Source: Deltaproteobacteria bacterium (GTDB lineage Bacteria > Myxococcota > XYA12-FULL-58-9 > JAUUZB01). From it: a stretch of 7,645 nucleotides of DNA. The notes beneath the pieces were generated by a model that saw nothing but the letters and a program-made list of their open reading frames with translations, was not told the DNA's origin and did no database searches. Positions 1 through 6,201 of this stretch are shown here, in pieces; position 1 is the stretch's first letter, and every line of letters begins with the position of its first letter. The stretch lies in contig JAUUZB010000148.1 of assembly GCA_030590185.1 (NCBI GenBank), forward strand, positions 1 through 7,645. The letters are read 5' to 3'. The translations under genes were made by a program, and so were the position numbers.

Positions 1-1391
1 AACCAGGGGTCGGGTGGGTTTTTGAGGTCGAGGGGGGTGGTCGCATCGTAGAGGTCGAGGCTGAAGTCGCGTCGCTCCACCGCGTCATTGATCCGGTCCT
101 TGTCGCGGCCGAGCAGGAAGATCCCGGACGCCGCCACCACCAGCGGCGACTCGTGCTGGAAGTGCACCAACCCCTTGGTGAGGTGCGCCCAGCCGTGGGT
201 GAAGGACTCGCCGCTCTTTTCGTTGAGTGCCGAGGCCTGGCTTTGAAACTTCGCGGCCGTGGCGCGCAGATCCGTCACCAGCTTTGCGGCGTTCTTGGGA
301 CGCTTCTTGGCTTCGTTGATCGCGCTGATCTCATTGGCCGCCGCCTGGGCTTGATCGCGGATCGCCAGGCCGTGGGTCTGGATGTCCCGGCCCTTGAACA
401 GGTAAGCGAGGCCGGCGAAGGCGAGCGCCTCCGGGTAGAGATCGTCGACCGCTAGCGCGGCCTCGAAGCTCTCGATCGCTTTGTCGTAATCCTGATCGGT
501 GTCCTTGAGCATCCGCTCGAGCCCGGCCTCCATCAAGGGGATGGCGTCCGGGTTGACACGCGCCTTGACACCGACCAACGGGCCGATGGTGCTGTCCCAA
601 ACACCGGGTAGCACGAGGTAGGTGAAGCCGAGCAGGATCGGGATGGCGACCAGGACAGCGCCAACGGTCATCAGGCGCTTGCGCTTGCGCCGCATGATCT
701 CCTCGAAGTCGTCCTCCATGGAGGCGCCGTCCGGAGCCTCGTCCGGCTCCCCGAGCTCGTCGTGCAAGGCGAGCAGATCGTCGTGCTCGCTGCTCTTCCC
801 GTCGTCGGCCCCAGAGGGATCCGGGGTTGGCTCCGGAGCCGCTGGCTCGATAGGCTCCGCTGGCTCCGCTGGCTCCGCTGGCTCCGTTGCGGTGGACGGT
901 GCGGCGGCGACCGGTGTTGGCTCGGGCGCGGTTGGCGCGGTTTCAGGCTTGGGCTCCGACAGGGTGACCGGCTCTGGATCAGTCTTGGGAACCAAATCCA
1001 CCGGAGTCGGCTCGGCGGCGGGCGCGGCTGCCGGGGTTTCGCCTCCCCCTGAGGAGACGAAGAAGACGCTCTGGCACTGCGTGCACTGGGCATCGTAGCC
1101 ATCCGCCGGGATGTCCGAGGGGGCGAACTGGTAGGCGGCACCGCAGTTGTTGCAGGTGACGGTGATCTGCGCCGGGGGGGCTGGCTCCGCCGGGGGCGCC
1201 GCGATCGGCGTTGGTTCGGGCGGCGCCGCCACCGGGGCCGCCTCTGGCTCGGGTGCCGCGACCGGCTCGGCCTCCGCCTTGACGAAGAAGACCTCGTTAC
1301 AACCCGTGCATTGGGCGTTGTAGCCTTCGGCGGGAATAGTGGATGCGTCGAACTCGTAGGTGGCGCCACAGCTGCCGCAGCTTACCTGCAT
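1..1391 (-). CDS. Tandem CXXC zinc-ribbon, single-pass membrane protein with TPR-like region (3' end outside window)
   Basis: The frame is open from an ATG at 1391 to the left edge: 463 codons are visible and the C-terminus is missing. The N-terminus holds two copies of a zinc-ribbon of the MJ0042/zinc_ribbon type: C5-C8...C28-C31 and C80-C83...C103-C106, both CxxC-X19-CxxC and each ending VFFV. Pro/Ala/Glu-rich linkers follow each ribbon, then an acidic stretch (about 200-232). A basic RRKRKR patch precedes a hydrophobic helix (about 241-261), so the N-terminus is predicted cytoplasmic and the rest outside. Residues about 285-340 look like a TPR (KAIESFEAALAVDD). The start lies 48 nt after the tlyA stop; I see only a weak AGAG-like ribosome site. 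It is the last gene seen in the leftward operon. Proteins of this layout are common in Myxococcota, but I know no assigned function; metal or protein binding by the ribbons is inference. Confidence 0.85.
   Translation of the reverse strand, partial: MQVSCGSCGATYEFDASTIPAEGYNAQCTGCNEVFFVKAEAEPVAAPEPEAAPVAAPPEPTPIAAPPAEPAPPAQITVTCNNCGAAYQFAPSDIPADGYDAQCTQCQSVFFVSSGGGETPAAAPAAEPTPVDLVPKTDPEPVTLSEPKPETAPTAPEPTPVAAAPSTATEPAEPAEPAEPIEPAAPEPTPDPSGADDGKSSEHDDLLALHDELGEPDEAPDGASMEDDFEEIMRRKRKRLMTVGAVLVAIPILLGFTYLVLPGVWDSTIGPLVGVKARVNPDAIPLMEAGLERMLKDTDQDYDKAIESFEAALAVDDLYPEALAFAGLAYLFKGRDIQTHGLAIRDQAQAAANEISAINEAKKRPKNAAKLVTDLRATAAKFQSQASALNEKSGESFTHGWAHLTKGLVHFQHESPLVVAASGIFLLGRDKDRINDAVERRDFSLDLYDATTPLDLKNPPDPW
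853..888 (-). repeat. 9-bp tandem repeat, four copies, inside the zinc-ribbon gene
   Basis: Three identical GGCTCCGCT units (853-861, 862-870, 871-879) are followed by a one-base variant GGCTCCGTT (880-888). Read on the minus strand they encode an E-P-A repeat in the linker between the second zinc ribbon and the membrane helix. The unit is a whole number of codons, so copy-number slippage would change linker length without breaking the frame. Confidence 0.85.
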
Positions 1392-1439
1392 GGTGTCGTA
1401 CTCTAGTACCAATCTGGGTCGTGACGCTACCCCCGGAAA

Positions 1440-2180
1440 TCAGGGGAGCGTGATGGCGGTCAATAAATACTCGTGGTTTCCCTTGGCCCCGGTAATCGGC
1501 GAGTCGATGGTTCGCACCTCGCGCAGACCGAGCTCGGATACCAGCGCCTCGATCCGTTGCAGCGCCTCGGTACGCGCCGTCTCGTCGCGCACGATCCCGC
1601 CCTTGCCGATTCGATCCCGGCCAACCTCGAACTGCGGTTTGACCAGCGCCACGAGAACCGCGCCCGGGCCCGCGAAGCGGAGCGCGACCGGAATGACGAC
1701 GGTCAGCGATATAAAGGAGACGTCGATCACTACCAACCCACAGGGCTCCGGCACCCGCGCCGGCTCTAGGTGGCGGATGTTCGCCCGCTCGATCGTGATG
1801 ACCCGCGGATCGCGACGCACCGACCAGGCCAACTGGCCGTAGCCGACGTCAACGGCGTAGACCCGGGCGGCGCCTCGCTGCAGCAGGCAGTCGGTGAAGC
1901 CGCCGGTTGATGCCCCCACGTCTAGGCAGACGCGATCGCGCACCTCGATGTCAAAGGCGTCGAGGGCGGCCTCCAGCTTGAGGCCGCCGCGTGACACGTA
2001 GGGCAGCGGGTCGCCCTTGAGGTGCAGGGTGACCTCTTCGCCGAGCAGCTGGCCCGGCTTGTCGATGCGGTGATCGTTTGGGCCGAGGATAGCGCCGGCC
2101 AGGATCAGGGCCTGGGCCTTGTTGCGGGTGGCCGCCAACCCTTGCTCCACGACCAGCAGATCCGCCCGGCGTTTTGCCAC
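1440..2180 (-). CDS. tlyA: TlyA-family rRNA (cytidine-2'-O)-methyltransferase
   Basis: This 246-residue protein matches the TlyA family, which uses S-adenosylmethionine to 2'-O-methylate cytidines in 23S rRNA (and in some members 16S rRNA); the old 'hemolysin' name is historical. Residues about 3-60 form an S4 RNA-binding domain, followed by the junction YVSRGGLKL (61-69). The Rossmann methyltransferase domain follows, with the SAM-binding motif DVGASTGGFTD (87-97). The family's K-D-K-E catalytic set is present: K68, D153 (in VIDVSFISL), K181 (in KPQFE) and E237 (in GNHEYLL). The start is GTG at 2180, 6 nt after the xseB stop, with only a weak GAG upstream, so coupling to xseB translation is likely. 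Length is ordinary for the family. Whether it modifies only 23S or both subunits cannot be read here; the absence of a long N-terminal extension leans towards the short, 23S-only type. Confidence 0.95.
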   Translation of the reverse strand: MAKRRADLLVVEQGLAATRNKAQALILAGAILGPNDHRIDKPGQLLGEEVTLHLKGDPLPYVSRGGLKLEAALDAFDIEVRDRVCLDVGASTGGFTDCLLQRGAARVYAVDVGYGQLAWSVRRDPRVITIERANIRHLEPARVPEPCGLVVIDVSFISLTVVIPVALRFAGPGAVLVALVKPQFEVGRDRIGKGGIVRDETARTEALQRIEALVSELGLREVRTIDSPITGAKGNHEYLLTAITLP

Positions 2181-2186
2181 CTGCGA

Positions 2187-2429
2187 TTACTCGGCGGGCT
2201 TCGAGCCGTCGGCGCTCAGCGGCGCTGCGCTGTCGTCCTGCAACAGCTGCTCGATCCGCCGCTCAGCCCCGTCGAGCCGCTCAGTTCCGAGCTTGGCGAG
2301 CCGCACCCCTTCCTCGAACAGCTCCAGCGCTTGCTCGAGGGCGGTGTCGCCCGTCTCGAGTTGGTCGGCGATGATCTCGAGGCGCTCGCTGATCTGCTCG
2401 TAGGTCAGCTCTCGTTTCGCTTTGGCCAT
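2187..2429 (-). CDS. xseB: Exodeoxyribonuclease VII small subunit
   Basis: This 80-residue protein is the small subunit of exonuclease VII, a cytoplasmic nuclease that degrades single-stranded DNA from both ends into oligonucleotides. Several XseB chains bind the helical C-terminal part of each XseA. The family core is clear: LTYEQISERLEIIADQLE (8-25), then LEQALELFEEGVRLAK (31-46) and a final helix rich in E and R. Length is normal; the last 15 or so residues (DDSAAPLSADGSKPAE) are a polar tail without conservation. The ATG at 2429 has purine-rich AAGAG and GTGAG just upstream. It lies 93 nt after xseA, an unusually wide gap for this pair that contains an RNA hairpin, and 6 nt before tlyA. 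Confidence 0.95.
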   Translation of the reverse strand: MAKAKRELTYEQISERLEIIADQLETGDTALEQALELFEEGVRLAKLGTERLDGAERRIEQLLQDDSAAPLSADGSKPAE

Positions 2430-2458
2430 GGGCTCACGCTCTTAGCAGATGGGGGGTG

Positions 2459-2493
2459 GGGCGCAAGCGCTCGACAGGCGAGACATCGCGCCC
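2459..2493 (-). other. Predicted RNA hairpin between xseA and xseB
   Basis: On the minus-strand transcript GGGCGCGA (2493-2486) can pair with TTGCGCCC (2466-2459), giving eight base pairs including one G-U. Inside it CTCG (2482-2479) pairs with CGAG (2473-2470) around a 5-nt loop, with symmetrical 3-nt internal loops between the two stems. The wobble pair works only in minus-strand RNA, the sense of the operon; on the plus strand it would be an A-C mismatch. The sequence after it is C-rich with no U-tract, so it is not an intrinsic terminator. A role in mRNA processing, stability or translation of xseB is inference. Confidence 0.5.
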
Positions 2494-2522
2494 GAGTCAA
2501 TTAGGCCGGGCCGTCCCCTCAA

Positions 2523-4010
2523 TTATTTATCCACCCGTACCCGGAGCCGACCCTTCGCCAACTCGACCGTCAGGGCATCGCCCCCCTCGACCTGGTTCGG
2601 ATCCTTGATAGCGGTGCCGTCGGGGGCGAGCAGGATGGCGTAGCCGCGCTCGAGTACACGCCGGGGCGAGAGGGCGTCGAGACGTTGAGCGCTGGCGTTG
2701 AGCCGGCGTCGTTCGATCTGTAGCCGACGGTGCAGTGGCACCGCGACCTCGGTTGCTGAGGCCAGGTCGCGCCGTTCCTCCCGCAACCGTCGGCGCATGG
2801 CTGTGCCGAGTCGTTCGGCGGCGGTGGTCATGCGGTCGCGGAGTCCGCGCAGGCGCACCTGGGGATGGGCCAGCGCCAGCCGTTTCTCCGCGCTCCCCAG
2901 GCGCAGGCGACCGGCGTTGATACGCAGGCGCAGCCGTTGTTCGAGCTGTTGTTGGATTTCGCTGAGCCGTTGGCTCGGCTCGCGGGTGAGCGCCCGGCCG
3001 TCGCCCAAGCGGTTGCGCTCCGCGGTGAGGCGCAGGCGGCGGGCCTCGAGGTCGCGACGCAGGCTGCGCGCCGCACCTTCGAGATCGCGAGTCAGCCCCT
3101 CCACCAATGCGCTGCGCACTGGGAAGACCAACTCCGCGGCCGCCGACGGGGTGGGCGCCCGATGGTCGGCCACGAAATCGGCGATGGTGAAGTCGGTCTC
3201 GTGCCCGTCGGCGCTGACCACCGGGATGGGGCAGGCGGCGATGGCGCGCGCCACCCTCTCCTCGTTGAAGCCCCAGAGGTCTTCGAGGGAGCCGCCGCCG
3301 CGGGCCACGATCAGGACCTCGAGCCCGTAGCGCTCCGCGACCTCACCGGCTCGGCCGATGGCCCGGGCGATCTCCGCCGCCGACTCGGCCCCTTGCACCC
3401 GGGTCGGAATGACCAGCAGCCGCGCCTGCGGGAAACGGCGGGTGGAGACGTTGACGATATCTCGGATCACCGCTCCGGTGGGGCTGGTGACCACGCCCAC
3501 CCGCTGCGGCACCACGGGCAACGGCCGCTTGCGCTCTTCGGCGAAGAGACCCTCGTTCGCCAGGCGGCGTTTGAGCTCCTCAAAGGCGGCCTGCAGGGCG
3601 CCGGCGCCGAGCGGCTCGACCCGTTCGACGATGATCTGGTAGCGGCCCGCCTTGCCGTAGATCGTCAGCCGGCCGGTGACCAGAACCTCCATCCCGGCCT
3701 CGAGGCGAAATTTGAGGCGACTGGCCTCCCGGCGGAAGAAGGCCGCGGGCAACTGCGCGTCGCGGTCCTTGAGGCTGAAGTAGTGGTGGCCGGAGGAGTG
3801 GCGCGTGTAGTTGGAGATCTCGCCGACCACGGTCACCGCGCCAAAGCGTTGCTCCAAGAGGGTCCGCGCCTGGTTGTTGAGCTGGGTGACGGTGAGAGGA
3901 GGGTGGAGGTCTGAACGAGGGCCGCTCGGATCTTGGCTCTCTTCTGGCTTGCGGGCCCGCCAGGCGAACAGATCCAAGTTAGGATCCGGCGGGGAGGGGG
4001 GAGCGGGCAT
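2523..4010 (-). CDS. xseA: Exodeoxyribonuclease VII large subunit
   Basis: This 495-residue protein is the catalytic subunit of exonuclease VII, which acts on single-stranded DNA in repair. It has an N-terminal OB-fold (about 38-132) with VVGEISNYTRHSSGHHYFSLKD, a catalytic domain (about 135-300), and a long Arg/Leu-rich helical region (about 300-450) that binds XseB. The residues known to matter in E. coli XseA (D155, R205, H238, D241) appear conserved as D184 (VIRDI), R237 (RGGGSLEDLWGFNEE), H270 and D273 (GHETDFTIADF). One oddity is D268 in SADGHETD, where the family usually has a small hydrophobic residue. The first 37 residues are a Pro-rich, unconserved extension. The ATG lies 6 nt after the stop of the upstream TPR reading frame with no good ribosome site, suggesting translational coupling. 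Length is slightly above the usual 400-460. Confidence 0.95.
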   Translation of the reverse strand: MPAPPSPPDPNLDLFAWRARKPEESQDPSGPRSDLHPPLTVTQLNNQARTLLEQRFGAVTVVGEISNYTRHSSGHHYFSLKDRDAQLPAAFFRREASRLKFRLEAGMEVLVTGRLTIYGKAGRYQIIVERVEPLGAGALQAAFEELKRRLANEGLFAEERKRPLPVVPQRVGVVTSPTGAVIRDIVNVSTRRFPQARLLVIPTRVQGAESAAEIARAIGRAGEVAERYGLEVLIVARGGGSLEDLWGFNEERVARAIAACPIPVVSADGHETDFTIADFVADHRAPTPSAAAELVFPVRSALVEGLTRDLEGAARSLRRDLEARRLRLTAERNRLGDGRALTREPSQRLSEIQQQLEQRLRLRINAGRLRLGSAEKRLALAHPQVRLRGLRDRMTTAAERLGTAMRRRLREERRDLASATEVAVPLHRRLQIERRRLNASAQRLDALSPRRVLERGYAILLAPDGTAIKDPNQVEGGDALTVELAKGRLRVRVDK

Positions 4011-4016
4011 GGCCCG

Positions 4017-4724
4017 CTACAGGCCGTAGGCCTCGAGCAGCTTCTTGACCTGCGGCGCGTCCTTCGCGGTCGGGCAATACTTGAGGTAGAGCCGATAGTA
4101 CCGCGCCGCCTTGGGACCGTTGCCGGTGCGGGCGTGGGAAATGCCGAGGGCGCGATAGCAGAGGCAGAAGCTGCGGTCGACCTGCACGCACTTGTTGAAG
4201 GCGTCGATCGCTTGCTTGGTTTGGCCTCCCTGGAGCAGGGCGATGCCCTTCTTATAGTGGGACTTGGCATCGCCGGCGGACTTGGGCTCCTTTTTCGGCT
4301 CCTTCTTGGGCTCCTTTTTCGGCTCCTTTTTGACTTCCGCTGCCGGCGGTGGGGGATCGGGATCCGCTTCTCGTCCACCGCTGCGGCCCTTCCTGCCCTT
4401 CTTGCCGCGCTTGTCGACCTTGGGTGCTTCCTCCGGCTCCTCGACCACCTCCTCCTCGCCGCCGTCGAGCTCGTCGAGCAACCGGACTACCGCATCGTTG
4501 TCCGGATCGATATCTTCGATTTTGTCGATCGCGGCCCGGGCCTTCTTCTCCCTATCATCGAGGATCGCCTCCTCGGCTTGGTCCACGAGGTCGGAGATCA
4601 ACGGTCCCTTGACCTGCCCGATCATCTCATCCCGTTCACCGGCGTAGAGGCTATTGTCGGGGATCTCGTCGAGGGCGTCGAAGGCGTCGGCCCATTCCTC
4701 CTTGGCCATGGCCTCGTTGGCCAC
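4017..4724 (-). CDS. C-terminal TPR part of the FHA membrane protein (separated by frameshift)
   Basis: This reading frame holds the C-terminal third of the protein that begins at 6127. From GTG 4724 it would give 235 residues, but this start has no ribosome site and the frame is meaningful upstream of it (SAAEYIEVANEAM), so it is probably not a separate gene. It has an acidic helical segment with a repeated D-x-D-P-D-N-D pattern also seen just before the frameshift, a Lys-rich patch, a run of K-E-P-K repeats (132-148), and one or two TPRs (about 155-220; SHYKKGIALLQGGQ, KAARYYRLYLKYCP). Four cysteines fall in the TPRs (179, 187, 189, 217). Numbering here is from 4724; add 468 for the restored 703-residue protein. 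It ends 6 nt before xseA. The TPRs probably mediate protein contacts outside the membrane. No partner can be named. Confidence 0.8.
   Translation of the reverse strand: MANEAMAKEEWADAFDALDEIPDNSLYAGERDEMIGQVKGPLISDLVDQAEEAILDDREKKARAAIDKIEDIDPDNDAVVRLLDELDGGEEEVVEEPEEAPKVDKRGKKGRKGRSGGREADPDPPPPAAEVKKEPKKEPKKEPKKEPKSAGDAKSHYKKGIALLQGGQTKQAIDAFNKCVQVDRSFCLCYRALGISHARTGNGPKAARYYRLYLKYCPTAKDAPQVKKLLEAYGL
4285..4332 (-). repeat. 12-bp tandem repeat, four copies, encoding K-K-E-P units
   Basis: Four consecutive 12-bp units occur at 4285-4296, 4297-4308, 4309-4320 and 4321-4332. All start GGCTCCTT and differ only at positions 9 and 12 of the unit (TTTTC, TCTTG, TTTTC, TTTTG for the last five bases after GGCTCCT). 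On the minus strand they encode a charged K-K-E-P repeat that links the acidic/basic region to the C-terminal TPRs. The unit is four codons long, so expansion or loss keeps the frame. Confidence 0.9.
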
Positions 4725-6127
4725 CTCAATGTACTCCGCCGCGCTCTTTCATTCTCGATGGAGTCGAGCAGGTCGAGGATGCCGTCGTTGTCGGGGTCCT
4801 TATCCAGGGCCTTGTTAGCGTAGCGCTCGGCCTTGCGCCAGTCCTTGTCCCCCATCGCCTTGAGGGCGCGCTCGATCCACTTGGCGCCCGGTCCGCTTGC
4901 CTTGAGCTGGTCCGGTGGCACCTCGATGGTCTCGGTCACCGCCGCCGTACCCACGTCGGCCACCGGCTCGACCTCCGGGGTGTCGCCGCCATTTCGACCC
5001 AGCACCAAAACCAACACGATCAACAGCGCCACCACAGCGGCGCCCGCACCGATGGCACCGAACGGGTTGGCCTTGATGGCGCCCATGATGCCGCCACCCG
5101 CGCTCCCACCGCCGGCATCGGCGGTGGCCGTCGAGCCACCCGCCTTTGGCGTCTCGCCGCGGATTGCGGCCTCTTCTTCCTCGGTGAAGGTGTAGCTGCC
5201 GCCTGGGGGAACGAATCTGAATTTGACGTGACCGAGCTCGATCACATCACCCAACTTGAGGGCGAGCTGCGCGTACTGTTCACCGTTGACCAGGGTGCCG
5301 TTGGCGCTGCCCATGTCGACGATTTTGTAGCCGTTGCCCGCCGCCACGATCTTGGCGTGGTGGCGTGAGACCGAGCGATGGTCGACGGTGACGTCGTTGT
5401 CCGAGGTGCGGCCGATGACCGCCTCGGCGGTGGAGATTTCGAACTGCTTGCCGGCGAAGCTGGTGCTGACGCAGATCAGCTTGGGTTTCTCTCCGCTGAT
5501 GACGCCCTTGTTGCCGCCGCCCGCTTCATCGAGCCCCTGGAGCTGGTCCATCCGAATGATGGCGGTTGGCTCGTGGCGTTCCTCTTCCTCGTCGGGAACG
5601 GTTGCCTCCGCCTCGACCGGAGCCGGGGCTGGCTGTTGGGCCATCGGGGGGGGCGCGGGCGCTTGAGCCTGCGCGGCTGGAGCGGCCGCCTGGGCCGCCG
5701 GGGGCTGGGCCGTGGGTTGCGGGATCTTCTCGGTATGCGGCTTGGGCGCCGTGCGCATGCCCGGTTGAGTGGAGTCGAGGTCCGGGACCAGGGTTTTCTG
5801 GGTGGTCTCCTCGGCTCGCCGGGTGAGACCCTCGCCGCGCAGCTCGAGGTGAAAGTCGCCGACTCGGATCAAGTCGCCTTCGTGGATCATCTGGCGCTGG
5901 GTGATCCGATCTCCGTTGATGAAGACGCCGTTGTAGGAGTTCAAGTCCTCAGCGACGACGTTGCCGTTCTCCTTGACCAACCGCATGTGGCTGCGGGAGA
6001 CGTTGCGCTCATTGAGGCGGATGGCGTTGGTTTCGACGCGCCCAACGTTTACCTCGCCGAGGTCAACCGGAACGACGTTCCGCTTGCCCTCGTCGTCTTC
6101 GATGATCAGTTTGAACGGATCGCCCAC
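4622..6127 (-). CDS. Tandem FHA-domain single-pass membrane protein (N-terminal part; frameshifted before C-terminus)
   Basis: This frame encodes two forkhead-associated domains, which bind phosphothreonine peptides and usually partner Ser/Thr kinases. FHA1 spans about 27-97 (VGR 28-30, VSRSH 43-47, NGVFING 66-72). FHA2 spans about 237-305 (IGR 238-240, VSRHH 253-257, SANGTLVNG 274-282). A Pro/Ala/Gln-rich linker (about 135-175) joins them. A Gly-rich stretch leads to a membrane helix (about 358-377), and residues about 415-445 look like a TPR half. The FHA domains should be cytoplasmic and the C-terminus outside. After E460 the frame shifts: 41 residues of unrelated Arg/Pro-rich sequence follow, to a stop at 4622, while the sensible continuation lies in the -1 frame down to 4017. 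Restoring one base gives 703 residues. The GTG start at 6127 is chosen because GAGGAA lies 4 nt upstream. It is first in the leftward operon. Confidence 0.88.
   Translation of the reverse strand: MGDPFKLIIEDDEGKRNVVPVDLGEVNVGRVETNAIRLNERNVSRSHMRLVKENGNVVAEDLNSYNGVFINGDRITQRQMIHEGDLIRVGDFHLELRGEGLTRRAEETTQKTLVPDLDSTQPGMRTAPKPHTEKIPQPTAQPPAAQAAAPAAQAQAPAPPPMAQQPAPAPVEAEATVPDEEEERHEPTAIIRMDQLQGLDEAGGGNKGVISGEKPKLICVSTSFAGKQFEISTAEAVIGRTSDNDVTVDHRSVSRHHAKIVAAGNGYKIVDMGSANGTLVNGEQYAQLALKLGDVIELGHVKFRFVPPGGSYTFTEEEEAAIRGETPKAGGSTATADAGGGSAGGGIMGAIKANPFGAIGAGAAVVALLIVLVLVLGRNGGDTPEVEPVADVGTAAVTETIEVPPDQLKASGPGAKWIERALKAMGDKDWRKAERYANKALDKDPDNDGILDLLDSIENERARRSTLRWPTRPWPRRNGPTPSTPSTRSPTIASTPVNGMR
4747..4749 (-). 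other. Putative one-base deletion (frameshift) in the FHA/TPR gene
   Basis: The minus strand reads GAG AAT GAA AGA GCG CGG CGG here. Adding one A to the run of three (T4747-4749 on the plus strand) gives E-N-E-K-S-A-A-E-Y-I-E-V-A-N-E, a smooth helical continuation, and joins the two reading frames into one of 703 codons plus a stop. A homopolymer is a typical place for a sequencing or assembly error, but a true mutation is possible. No X-XXY-YYZ slippery heptamer is present, so programmed frameshifting has no support. Confidence 0.75.
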
Positions 6128-6130
6128 GGA

Positions 6131-6188
6131 GTTCCTCGTTATTGGAGGAGAAAATTTCGAATACTTCTACCTTCGTACCACGAGGAAC
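6131..6188. repeat. 9-bp perfect inverted repeat in the divergent promoter region
   Basis: GTTCCTCGT (6131-6139) is the exact reverse complement of ACGAGGAAC (6180-6188). The arms are 40 nt apart, and the palindrome TTCGAA (6156-6161) lies almost at the centre. One arm covers the FHA ribosome site and the other lies in the spacer of the tentative leftward promoter. It could be a paired operator or chance; the arms are too far apart for a strong hairpin by themselves. Confidence 0.45.
6132..6137 (-). promoter_or_regulatory. Ribosome binding site deciding the GTG start of the FHA gene
   Basis: The minus strand reads GAGGAA followed by CTCC and then GTG at 6127, a good match to the anti-Shine-Dalgarno sequence at a short but workable spacing. 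It supports this GTG start. The site lies inside the left arm of a 9-bp inverted repeat. Confidence 0.7.
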
Positions 6189-6201
6189 AAGTGTATCTCA
6201 A
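6172..6201 (-). promoter_or_regulatory. Possible sigma-70-like promoter for the leftward operon
   Basis: On the minus strand TTGAGA (6201-6196) is followed after 18 nt by TACGAA (6177-6172). The -35 box matches five of six consensus bases but the -10 box only three, so this is a tentative call. Transcription would start near 6165, leaving a short leader with the ribosome site of the FHA gene. The right arm of the inverted repeat (6180-6188) would lie in the spacer. Confidence 0.25.

Noticed and set aside
671..1369. Minus-strand Arg/Ser/Pro-rich open frame (232 codons)
   Set aside because: It is an out-of-frame reading of the zinc-ribbon gene, whose true frame starts at 1391 and contains the CXXC motifs and membrane helix.
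1400..1411. Small dyad GTACTCTAGTAC before the zinc-ribbon gene
   Set aside because: The arms are only 5 bp with a 2-nt loop, too small to call a hairpin or operator without comparative data.
2865..3914. Long plus-strand open frame (349 codons) opposite xseA
   Set aside because: It is antisense to a gene with clear motifs along its length. High GC at codon third positions keeps the opposite strand open, and its translation has no family-like pattern.
4741..4760. Programmed -1 ribosomal frameshifting in the FHA/TPR gene
   Set aside because: There is no X-XXY-YYZ slippery heptamer; the run is only three A's. I also did not find an obvious downstream stimulatory structure.
3933..4823. Plus-strand open frame (296 codons) with Leu/Phe-rich segments resembling membrane helices
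   Set aside because: It is the complement of the K-E-P-K repeats and the acidic helical part of the FHA/TPR protein; the hydrophobic look comes from complementing Lys and Glu codons.
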